From an uncultured Clostridia bacterium (GTDB lineage Bacteria; Bacillota; Clostridia; Christensenellales; UBA1242): 43,047 bases of DNA. This document shows positions 33,292 to 41,500 of the stretch, one piece after another; position 1 is the first letter of the stretch; every line of letters starts with the position of its first letter. Both the position numbers and the translations under genes were made by a program. The DNA is taken from the NCBI GenBank assembly GCA_947054085.1, contig CAMRVD010000005.1, positions 1-43,047 on the forward strand. The letters are read 5' to 3'. The notes below the pieces were generated by a model, which ran no database searches, was not told the DNA's origin, and was given only the letters and a program-made list of their open reading frames with translations.

Positions 33292-33384
33292 TTATCTCTT
33301 TGTCGAAGTTGAACCGCAATCGGATTCCTTTACTCTTTTAGAAGAGCAATTTTTCATCTTTTTGCTATTTTTGTCTTTTTTCAT
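33292..33384 (-). CDS. 30-residue lysine-rich small protein
   Basis: Begins ATG 5 nt after a perfect AAGGAGG and ends at TAA. The peptide starts MKKDKNSKKMKNCSSKRVKE and continues with SDCG and a Ser/Thr-rich end; it is strongly basic with two Cys (13 and 23). Too small for ordinary gene calls. The ribosome site is among the best in the window, which is the main argument that it is real. Function unknown. No membrane segment. It sits in a gene-poor spacer on the strand opposite to mscS. Confidence 0.55.
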   Translation of the reverse strand: MKKDKNSKKMKNCSSKRVKESDCGSTSTKR

Positions 33385-33502
33385 ATCGTCCTCCTTGACT
33401 AACTTTAGTATGTGAGGATTTTTAATTATTATTCACAAAATAACAAAAATAAAAAGAGAGCCATTAGTCACTCAATTTTGAAACTATCGGAATAATTAAA
33501 GC

Positions 33503-33536
33503 AAAACATAGACAAAACGGCCTATGTTTTCTTTTT
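33503..33536 (+). terminator. Hairpin with T-rich tail
   Basis: AAAACATAG / CTATGTTTT stem (33503-33511 with 33522-33530) then CTTTTT. No coding gene upstream on this strand. Confidence 0.5.
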
Positions 33537-33697
33537 ACCCATTCTCTCTCTTAACTGCCAAACAAAACGAAAATTTCTGCCGTTGTCATAGGTTGCCGTG
33601 AAAATAAATAATATTTAAAATTCTATGGCACTTACCTTGACCTTGACAACAAAGAATATTCGTTTATATCAAAATAATAGAGAGAAGAAAACAAAAA

Positions 33698-33823
33698 GCA
33701 AAAGAGCGGTGTGCGTTATGCTGCGCCAGCAACCGTTCTTTTTGCAAACAAAATTTAGTTTAGGCGTGTGCTTGTCTGCTGGAGCGAAGCGATGCCACTT
33801 GTTCAAGACAAGCACACGCCTAA
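33698..33823. repeat. Two adjacent large hairpins
   Basis: First: GCAAAAGAGCGGT (33698-33710) with ACCGTTCTTTTTGC (33732-33745), enclosing TGCTG/CAGCA. Second: an 18-bp perfect stem TTAGGCGTGTGCTTGTCT (33760-33777) with its complement at 33806-33823, loop 28 nt. More GC than the surroundings and followed by a T-rich tract. Confidence 0.75.
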
Positions 33824-33884
33824 GTACCAAATTGAAAATTTTTTTATTTTATCATAACTTTTTAATACATATTAGAGAGGTTTG

Positions 33885-33893
33885 TGTTATAAT
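33885..33893 (+). promoter_or_regulatory. Extended -10 promoter of the aldo/keto-reductase-like gene
   Basis: TGT-TATAAT at 33885-33893, weak -35. Ribosome site AAGGGGG follows before the ATG at 33923. Confidence 0.55.
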
Positions 33894-33922
33894 TATAATG
33901 AAGTTAAATAAGGGGGCGTTTT

Positions 33923-34804
33923 ATGTTGTATACAAAAAGCGGAAAAGAAGTTAGTAAAATTGGCATAGGCACATGGACTATTAAAAAAGAAAATATTGAT
34001 GATGAAGTCAAATCCTTGCAATTTTATTTTAATCAGGGAGTAAACTACATTGATGTAGTTTTAGCATATGACAACGGTGCCGTTCTTGATGTCGTTGCAA
34101 AGTTTTTAAAATCTGTTAAGAGAGAAGATATTTTTCTTAATGTTTTTATCACTCATGGTTGTGCTAAAATAGCCGATGTAGAAGAACAGATTAAAGTTTA
34201 TTTAAACAAATTGGGTGTTGACTATTTTGATTGTATAACTTTGCATAGTCCTGCTGTTTTAGGTTTCGATTTTAAAGAATATGTAAAAGAGATTAAAAGA
34301 TTGCATACTAAATATAAATTTTTAAACATTGGCTATAGCAACTTATCTCCAGCACAATTTGAGCAAGTAAAAGATCACATTTCATTTTTTGAAGGGCTTT
34401 ATAATTTAGAAAACAAGATAAACGATGACAATGGCATAATTGACTACTGCATCCAAAATAATATTCCATTTTATGCCTATCAACCACTTAGAAGAAATAG
34501 AACAGCAAAGCAAAATTATAATAAAGTTGTATCTCTTGCAGATAAATATTCCAAAACTCAAAATCAAATCCTTATAAATTGGATGATAAAGCACAAGAAT
34601 ATTGGGACGCTAATCAAAGCAAGCAAACAAGAACATATCAAAGAAAATGTTGAAGCATTAAATTTTGAGATGACTGAAAAAGATTATAAGCTGTTAGATA
34701 ATTTTAGAAATAAAGAATTTGATAAAATTCCTTTCTCTTATTGCAATGAAGAAGGAAAAATAAGAATAGACCAGATACCAAATCAACCTATTGGAATTTT
34801 ATAA
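33923..34804 (+). CDS. Aldo/keto-reductase-like protein lacking the catalytic lysine
   Basis: 293 residues with the AKR barrel pattern: VSKIGIGTWTI, VNYIDVVLAYDNG (Asp and Tyr of the tetrad in place), LGVDYFDCITLHSP (His in place), NIGYSNLSPAQ, PFYAYQPLRR and the cofactor loop GTLIKASKQEHIKEN. The usual Lys of the IFITxKV segment aligns with Phe in REDIFLNVFITHG, so three of four tetrad residues remain. Either the alignment of that strand is shifted or the enzyme has altered or lost activity. Complete length, good ribosome site and a 13-bp terminator argue that it is a real gene. It follows the hairpin-rich spacer, so it may have been acquired. Confidence 0.85.
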   Translation: MLYTKSGKEVSKIGIGTWTIKKENIDDEVKSLQFYFNQGVNYIDVVLAYDNGAVLDVVAKFLKSVKREDIFLNVFITHGCAKIADVEEQIKVYLNKLGVDYFDCITLHSPAVLGFDFKEYVKEIKRLHTKYKFLNIGYSNLSPAQFEQVKDHISFFEGLYNLENKINDDNGIIDYCIQNNIPFYAYQPLRRNRTAKQNYNKVVSLADKYSKTQNQILINWMIKHKNIGTLIKASKQEHIKENVEALNFEMTEKDYKLLDNFRNKEFDKIPFSYCNEEGKIRIDQIPNQPIGIL

Positions 34805-34805
34805 T

Positions 34806-34836
34806 AAAAAACGAACTTATTTCAAGTTCGTTTTTT
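34806..34836. terminator. Bidirectional terminator between convergent genes
   Basis: AAAAAACGAACTT / AAGTTCGTTTTTT 13-bp stem with 5-nt loop, between the plus-strand stop at 34804 and the minus-strand stop at 34883. Confidence 0.9.
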
Positions 34837-34882
34837 GCTAGTTTCAAAATTTACAGCCCTTGGGCTCTCTTTTTAGATAATT

Positions 34883-36544
34883 TTATGTGCTTTCTTTTTT
34901 AATTGTTCCTGTTTGCACGCGGTATACGTTTTTACAAACATCGCTAAATAAATTGTTGTAGCTAAATATAATAACAGTGCGGGTTTTAGAAATATATTTT
35001 ATTAGGCTTTTTATACGATCACGTTGATCTATTGTCAGCCCCGACGGAAACTCGTATAAACATATAACTTCGGCGTTTGTGCAAAGTGCTCGTGCAATGC
35101 CTAGTAGGTAAATATCAAAGCTGTTTAAATTGGTTTTTTCTTTATTTAAGTTTGTATTATAGGAATTGGTGGTAGATACAATTTTATCATGTATGCCCAA
35201 TTTTTTGCATGTGTTGTAAATATCGGTTTTACTTGCACCAGACAGTTGTAAGTTTTTCATAATTGTATCGTTATATAAGTAATTTTTGCTGGTTGCCACT
35301 GCAAAATTATGTTTATATGTTTCTTTGTCGAAGTCGTAAATATTTATTTTATCTAAAGTAATTGTACCAGTTGTTGGTTTTATTGTTCGGTTTAACATGT
35401 AAAAAATTGCTCGTTTGCCGCATAAATGTGTTCCATAAAACAAAGTTGCACTGTTATTAGTTAGTTTTAAGTTAAACTCATTAATATTACCGGTAAAATC
35501 GTCAGTCGAAGAAATGTAGCTAGCATTTGTAAAAATCACTTCACCATTTACATTGTCCTCGGTATTTTTACCAAACTCGGGTATATCTTCCTGCTTCATT
35601 TCGAGGATATTTTTAACCCTTAAACATGCAACATTTGTAGAGTCTAGTTTATCTATTATAACAAAAGAATTGGTCATTTTGGTTATGCTACTTGTTAGGT
35701 AGTTTGTAAGTACAAGATACAATGTTAATGTAAGAAAATTTGCTTTAGTTAATAGTACCATATAAATGCAAAGTGCACATATTACTAGTTTGTAGAAAAA
35801 TGGCACCCAGTTGTCTGTTATAGAATAAAATTTACCATACGTTTTTTTTGCGGTTTGACTATTTTTAATATTATTTAAATATTTTTTGTTTAATTGACTC
35901 GTTAAATCCAAGTCGCTTGTAATTTCGCGGTTATTAAAATTGTCGGTTAAAACTTCTAGCGATTTATCTTGATAGTAATAAAATTTGTCGGAATATTTTT
36001 CTATTTTTTTATTAAAAAAGTTTTGGGCAAAAAATATAATTATGCATACAGCTACTATAGCGATACCTATAATAAAATTGTAAGTAAGAAGTATTGTTAT
36101 ACTGGTTATAGCCTGCACAAAATAGCTTAGATATTTTGCTGCGTAATGGGGAAAGTCGCCTATTGCACCTATATTAGAGTAGGCAATATTTATAATTTTT
36201 TCCTTACTGGTTGTTACAAAGCTTTCGCTTGTGGCAGAACTAACTTTGTCGTAAATTTTAGAGTGAATATTCTGCCAAACTTTATGCATATTAAAAAAAT
36301 AAAAACGATCTGCAAGCCATGTTAAAAACTGCTCAATAAATACAATTACAAAGGATAATATTAGCCAAAATGTTGTAGATTTAAAGTTTCCTGCCGTTAA
36401 ACTTGTAATAGCATTAGCACTAGGAATAGCCGCAAAAATACCTAGCACAAACATAAGCAAAAAGCATAAAACTTCTAGTAACCAAACCCATAAACTAGGT
36501 TTAGCAATACTGGTAAATAATTTAACTTTTTGTAGATTATTCAT
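34883..36544 (-). CDS. ABC-exporter-like protein with degenerate nucleotide-binding domain, second subunit
   Basis: 553 residues from the ATG at 36544, which has AGGGGG 6 nt upstream; the longer frame to 36568 lacks a ribosome site. The ATG overlaps the TAA of the upstream partner by 8 nt (ATGAATAA). Six membrane helices (between about 18 and 290) precede an ABC domain (about 335-545). Catalytic motifs are altered: P-loop GTHLCGKRA (371-379, Arg378 where Ser/Thr binds Mg), no LSGGQ before GIARAL, Walker B ICLYEFP (Tyr for Asp; Glu kept), and no H-loop His (IIFSYNN). Highly similar to the upstream gene in RTIKPTTGTIT and YKHNF.VATSK. Probably a membrane heterodimer partner; whether it hydrolyses ATP is doubtful. 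Confidence 0.85.
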   Translation of the reverse strand: MNNLQKVKLFTSIAKPSLWVWLLEVLCFLLMFVLGIFAAIPSANAITSLTAGNFKSTTFWLILSFVIVFIEQFLTWLADRFYFFNMHKVWQNIHSKIYDKVSSATSESFVTTSKEKIINIAYSNIGAIGDFPHYAAKYLSYFVQAITSITILLTYNFIIGIAIVAVCIIIFFAQNFFNKKIEKYSDKFYYYQDKSLEVLTDNFNNREITSDLDLTSQLNKKYLNNIKNSQTAKKTYGKFYSITDNWVPFFYKLVICALCIYMVLLTKANFLTLTLYLVLTNYLTSSITKMTNSFVIIDKLDSTNVACLRVKNILEMKQEDIPEFGKNTEDNVNGEVIFTNASYISSTDDFTGNINEFNLKLTNNSATLFYGTHLCGKRAIFYMLNRTIKPTTGTITLDKINIYDFDKETYKHNFAVATSKNYLYNDTIMKNLQLSGASKTDIYNTCKKLGIHDKIVSTTNSYNTNLNKEKTNLNSFDIYLLGIARALCTNAEVICLYEFPSGLTIDQRDRIKSLIKYISKTRTVIIFSYNNLFSDVCKNVYRVQTGTIKKEST

Positions 36545-38222
36545 GTTTTGCCCCCTGTTTTTTAGCATCTGTTACTTTTCCTGCAGTAACATTAAACATT
36601 GAGTCTGCAATACTTGAAATGGTGTCACTAGCCGTAAACACTATAAACGAATAATTGGCTTTTAAACTCTTTAAAAGTTTTTTAATGTTATCTTGTTCGG
36701 TTTTGGTAAGCGAAATAGGAAATTCGTATATACATATCCATTCGGACTCGCTAAGTAATGCCCGAGCAAGTCCTATCATAAACAATAAGTAAGCAGAACA
36801 GTCTTCTGCTTGTTTTACAAGATTGGTTTCGTATTCGTTTTTTAAAGATTTTATAGTTTTGTCTATATCCAGTTTTTTACACATGCTTATAATTTTTTTG
36901 CGGTTTGGTGTAACATACATTAAGTTATCCATTATGCTTTGGGAATAAAAGTATGGCTTGCTGGTAGCATAGCTAAAATTATGCTTGTATATGCTTTTAG
37001 AAAAATCGTATAAGTTTATACCGTCCATGGTAATAGTTCCGGTTGTTGGTTTTATGGTTCTTCTAAGCATATAAAAAATACTTCGCTTTCCGCAGCCCGC
37101 AACACCTTTAAATACCGTTATGGATTTTTGCTTTAAACAAAAATTTGTTAAATTTAAATCTCCGCTTCTATAAGGTTTTTCTTGAGTGTCTTTGTAAGTT
37201 ACATTGCTAAATATCAGGTCTTCACCAAGATTGTCAGTAGTATTATTAGAAAACTCTATTATATCTTCCTCGGGCATTTCTAAAACCGTTTGAATTCTAA
37301 GCCTGCAAACGTCTGCACGCTCTAGTTGTTTTAAAAAATCGTAGCCCTCGTTTGAATAATTTAGTATATCTATTAGGTAAGGTGCAATAACTAAATAAAC
37401 TGTAAGTGTAAGAGTACCAGAATTTGTTAAAGTGGCAAGCCAAATAGTAAGTGCAGTTATAACACCGTACAGCACACCGTATGTCCAATTAGATTTTAAT
37501 ATATTTAGCCTAGACCTCTTAGAATAATTGCTAACTATTAAACTAGCTTGTTTTAGATATTCGTCTTTATTAAGATTTTCGATATTAAGCATAGAACTTA
37601 TTTTTCGTCCGTCTACCATATCGGTAATTTTTTCGCCTAATTTATCGCGTTGGCTATAAAGCAAGGTAGTAATTTGATTATCTTTTTTTGCTAAAAACTT
37701 ATACCAAAAATATAATAGGACCACCACTGCTAGCATTATTAATCCCATATATAAATTATAATAAGCAACAATTCCGCATGTTATAATAGCACGTAAAATG
37801 TCGCTGATTTGGTAGCATAAATAATCGGTAAAACTTTGGACGGTAGAAAGATTAGCGGTAAATATTAGCATTAATTTTTCTATAGAATGACTGCTTAAAC
37901 TTGAACTTTTTACTTTTCCTACTTTTTGGTATAGCTTATTGCTTAGGTTTGTGGTGATATAATCACATTGTTTATAATAAAAGTAGTAATCTAAACTTTC
38001 AGAAATGTAATATAAAAGCGTACAAAAAAGCCCTATCAGTAGCCAAAAAATAGCTGCAGTAAAATCTAGTGAGGTTAAACTTGTTATAACGTTTGCGGCA
38101 GGGTAGGCTTGAATTATACTAATTAGTATGGAACATATACAAGCAATATAATTGCCAGCTAAATAGCCTTTATTAGGATTAGCTACTTTTGCCCAAGCTT
38201 TTATTTTTTTTATGATATACAT
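36537..38222 (-). CDS. ABC-exporter-like protein with degenerate nucleotide-binding domain, first subunit
   Basis: 561 residues; ATG with TAGGAG 6 nt upstream. Six membrane helices (about 22-45, 55-76, 138-157, 158-178, 248-266 and 270-290) then an ABC domain (about 335-550). P-loop GVAGCGKRS (373-381) keeps Lys379 but has Arg380 in place of Ser/Thr. The Q-loop Gln is replaced (NFSYATSKPYF), the signature before GLARALL is not LSGGQ, Walker B is WICIYE (Tyr499 for Asp, Glu500 kept) and the switch His is lost (IVFTASD). The same positions are changed in the downstream paralog, so the pair arose by duplication after, or under selection for, these changes. A -10 TATAAT (38284-38279) with weak -35 may drive the operon. 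Divergent from the giant surface protein gene. Confidence 0.85.
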   Translation of the reverse strand: MYIIKKIKAWAKVANPNKGYLAGNYIACICSILISIIQAYPAANVITSLTSLDFTAAIFWLLIGLFCTLLYYISESLDYYFYYKQCDYITTNLSNKLYQKVGKVKSSSLSSHSIEKLMLIFTANLSTVQSFTDYLCYQISDILRAIITCGIVAYYNLYMGLIMLAVVVLLYFWYKFLAKKDNQITTLLYSQRDKLGEKITDMVDGRKISSMLNIENLNKDEYLKQASLIVSNYSKRSRLNILKSNWTYGVLYGVITALTIWLATLTNSGTLTLTVYLVIAPYLIDILNYSNEGYDFLKQLERADVCRLRIQTVLEMPEEDIIEFSNNTTDNLGEDLIFSNVTYKDTQEKPYRSGDLNLTNFCLKQKSITVFKGVAGCGKRSIFYMLRRTIKPTTGTITMDGINLYDFSKSIYKHNFSYATSKPYFYSQSIMDNLMYVTPNRKKIISMCKKLDIDKTIKSLKNEYETNLVKQAEDCSAYLLFMIGLARALLSESEWICIYEFPISLTKTEQDNIKKLLKSLKANYSFIVFTASDTISSIADSMFNVTAGKVTDAKKQGAKHE

Positions 38223-38534
38223 AAATGCTCCTAAGTGGTTTTTAAATCTAAATAACTAAATTTGCATTAATTAGTAAAATTATACATTGGCAGAGGTCAG
38301 GTAAAATTTAATTTATTAGTAATAATTATAGCCATAAAAAAATAAATATTGTCGTTATTTTATTGAATTACATCTTTTTTTATGATATACTATCATAGAT
38401 AGTATAGCCAAAAATACTCATAATGATATATTTTGTTGAATAAACTATCGTATAAGATATCGACAAATTTAGATTAATAGATTTATTATTTTACATAGGT
38501 TTAACACAAAAGTCAAGGTCGGTTAAGGATAAAC
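38223..38534. promoter_or_regulatory. Divergent control region with promoter and 19-bp operator-like dyad
   Basis: Plus-strand promoter TTGAAT (38363-38368), 17-nt spacer, TATACT (38386-38391) with TGA extension. The perfect dyad ATACTATC-ATA-GATAGTAT (38387-38405) overlaps the -10 box. A looser related motif CTATC...GATATC lies at 38445-38461. This gives a leader of about 135 nt for the giant gene. The regulator is not identified. Confidence 0.65.
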
Positions 38535-41500
38535 ATGAAGAAATTTTTATCTTATCTATTAACTTTTATAACGTTGCTTGTAATAAGTGCAACCATAACA
38601 ATAAAAGTTAAGTCTGATATATTAGAAAGCAATGTTTCTAATGTAAATGCTAGCGCTAGTAGCGAGGCAAGCCTTTTGTCTGGCTTAATGACGGCACTAG
38701 AGGATAATCCTAAATTAGATGTTTCGGCACAACTTTATGTAGTCATAGACGGCAAGCCTATGGACTTATGTTTAAATGCTAAAATAGATGTAACTAAACT
38801 TACAAATCCAAATGTAAGCGGAAACCTTACAATTAACTATGGCGGCGATACCTTAGATATTTTATTTACATATTTTAACGATATAATTTACTTATCGTAC
38901 AATAATATTCAAGTAAAATTTAGTGTAGATTCTATAAAGGATCTTATCAAAATATTTAGCGATACTGCAAAAAAAGAGTTGATTTTAAAGAATAGTCAAT
39001 CGCAAGATTCCCATAAAGAGGTTGATAGCGAAGAAAATTTGGATACAACTCAACCTGATAGCGGATTAAGTTTAGATTTAGATGCTTTAATGGATGCACT
39101 AAATAACCCAACCAAAACCGTTATTGGTGACGACTATATATACGAAGTTAATCTTCCTGATATTTGCAAACTTGTGATTGTTTGCGACAAAGGCTTTAAT
39201 ATAAAATCCGCAGATATTTCTAACTTTACTATGCTTAATAATGTAGAAGTAACTGGCAAAGTAAATGTGGTAATAGATAAAGATATTGTAATTGCAGATC
39301 CTTCTAATGCCGACGAACATTTAGATGTAGGAGCTATTACTCATGCTTTTGATACATTAAAAAACAACAGATACCTTCGTCTTAATGCTTGGGCGGCACT
39401 TTATAAAGAAGGTCAAATGGTACAAAATTTACAAGCTTTTGGCAAAGTAGATTTAAAAAATAACAGGGTATCGGTAAGCTCTTCGCTAAATGGTTTACTG
39501 GATGCTAAACTAAATTTAGATTACTTTGAAGATAATCTGTATATAAACTTTAACGATTTGTATTTGGCTTCTAATAAGGATGGCATTAATCAATTAGACA
39601 TACTATTAAAAAGCACAAATATAAAATATACAGATTTAGTCGCCGGCATATTTAATGGTAGTGCGGAGATAGTATCTTGGTTGGAAAATAATTATCAAGA
39701 AATATTAGATACTGCAATAATAAATAGTAATCAAATAAAACTTGTAGCAAACCTAAATGGAATACTTGGTCAAACTAGCGAAGTTAGCTTTATTGTAACA
39801 TTTAATAATGGGTTAATTTCGGGTATACAAATAAGTGGAATATCTATTAATGGTTATACTTTAAAACTTACAGTTTATGTAGATTCTCCAAAAGAACTGG
39901 TGTTTAATTTAGATACACAAAAATATTATCAAGTAAACGATCTACTGCAAACTTTAGTTCCTATTGTTTCGGACAAGAAATTTAAGGTAACTGCAGATTT
40001 TAATATTTTATCAAACAATAATAATTTTAATTTTTCGGCAAATGCTAATATAGATTTAAGTAACAATATTTTTGTTGGAGATATTACATTATTAGATAAA
40101 ATCTTGGGCTTGGGCTACGACGGAAATAATATTTATATAAATTACGATCAAATTTACGCAAAAATAGATGCTGCAGAATTATTTAATATTATATCCACTT
40201 TGTCGGGTAATTCTTCTACAGAGTTGTTGTTTAATGTTAGTCAATTTGTAAATGGATTATTTTTAAACGATATGTTATCGCTATTTAATCTTTCGTCTAA
40301 TAAAGATGGCATATCTTTATACGCAGATTTATCTACATTGTTTAATAAGTCGATAATTATATCTGTTAACGTTTCGTATAGTAATGGTGTTGCTTTAGAG
40401 ATAAATGTTACATATGGCGACTATACAATTTTAGGAACAATTAACATAAGTCAATTAAGTGACGATGTTAGTATACCAAACAATCAATATCAAGATGTTA
40501 CTAACTTAGTTAAGGAAATTTCAAGTTTAACACAAGGTAACAATTTTGTAGGAAGTTTAGATGTTAAATACAAAGATATATCGCTTAATGGTAATTATCA
40601 ATTAAGTTTAAACAATGATAAGTCAACTGTAAACGTTAAATTTATAGGTCAGCTATGTGATCTTAATATAAATATTGCATTAGTAGATAACGTTATTTAT
40701 TGTGCTATAGACGATCTAAAAGTTTATATGCCAATATCAGAAATAAACGATTTGGTTAATTGGATTAACGTTAATTTTAATAAAAATATAAATATTAATG
40801 ATTTATCTAATTTATTTAAAAATTCCAGTCTTGATAATATTAACATAACGCTATTAGAATTATTGAACGACAAAATTGCTATAAATATTAATCAATATAA
40901 TCTTGCTATAAATCTAAAAAATGGACTAAATATACAAGTATCATCTAATGATTTGCTTGCAAACGCAACATTAGGAATAACAGAAGAACCGTTTAATTTT
41001 AATACTCAAGGTTATGTTCATTTTAGTGAAGTTTTAAATTTAGCAAATAGTGTAATCAACCTTGTAAAACAAAAACAATTTGCATTAAACGGTACAGCAG
41101 AAGTATACGAGGGTAATACTTTACATTACTCGGCAATAGCTACGGTACAAGTAGATTTACAAGATTTTGCAGTATTTGGCGAGATTATTGTAACTGATCA
41201 TATAAAAAATATAGATATGCCATTTATGATAGCCTTTAACCAAGGTATGTGGTATGTAGACTACAATAACTTAAAGGTAAAAATAGCTAAAAACGACCTT
41301 AACGAAATTTTAGTTGTACTTTTAGAACTTGCAGGTGTAGACCCAAGTGTTATACCATTTTTACAAGATGCCGTAAATGGTATGGATATAAATGTCGGTA
41401 ATATTTCTGCCATAGTACCTAATATCGATTTTAGTAATCCTATTAGTATGATTAAGTTTGTAAAAGGCTTAAGCTTTAACGGAACCGATTTAAGTTTAAA

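Larger units (their letters stand above)
33220..33922. other. Hairpin-rich spacer, possible decayed mobile DNA
   Basis: About 700 bp. It contains the mscS terminator, a minus-strand 30-codon ORF (33292-33384), a hairpin AAAACATAG/CTATGTTTT with T run (33503-33530) and two large hairpins (33698-33823). A minus-strand frame (33522-33602) reads FTATYDNGRNFRFVWQL and ends at TAG without any start, so it looks like a gene relic I cannot name. A 109-codon frame at 33625 is not believed. Confidence 0.55.

Noticed and set aside
33625-33954. 109-codon ORF
   Set aside because: Runs through two large hairpins and into the next gene; composition and lack of a ribosome site argue against coding.
36545-36568. 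Longer N-terminus for the second ABC-like protein
   Set aside because: No ribosome site for that start; AGGGGG is positioned for the ATG at 36544 that overlaps the upstream stop.
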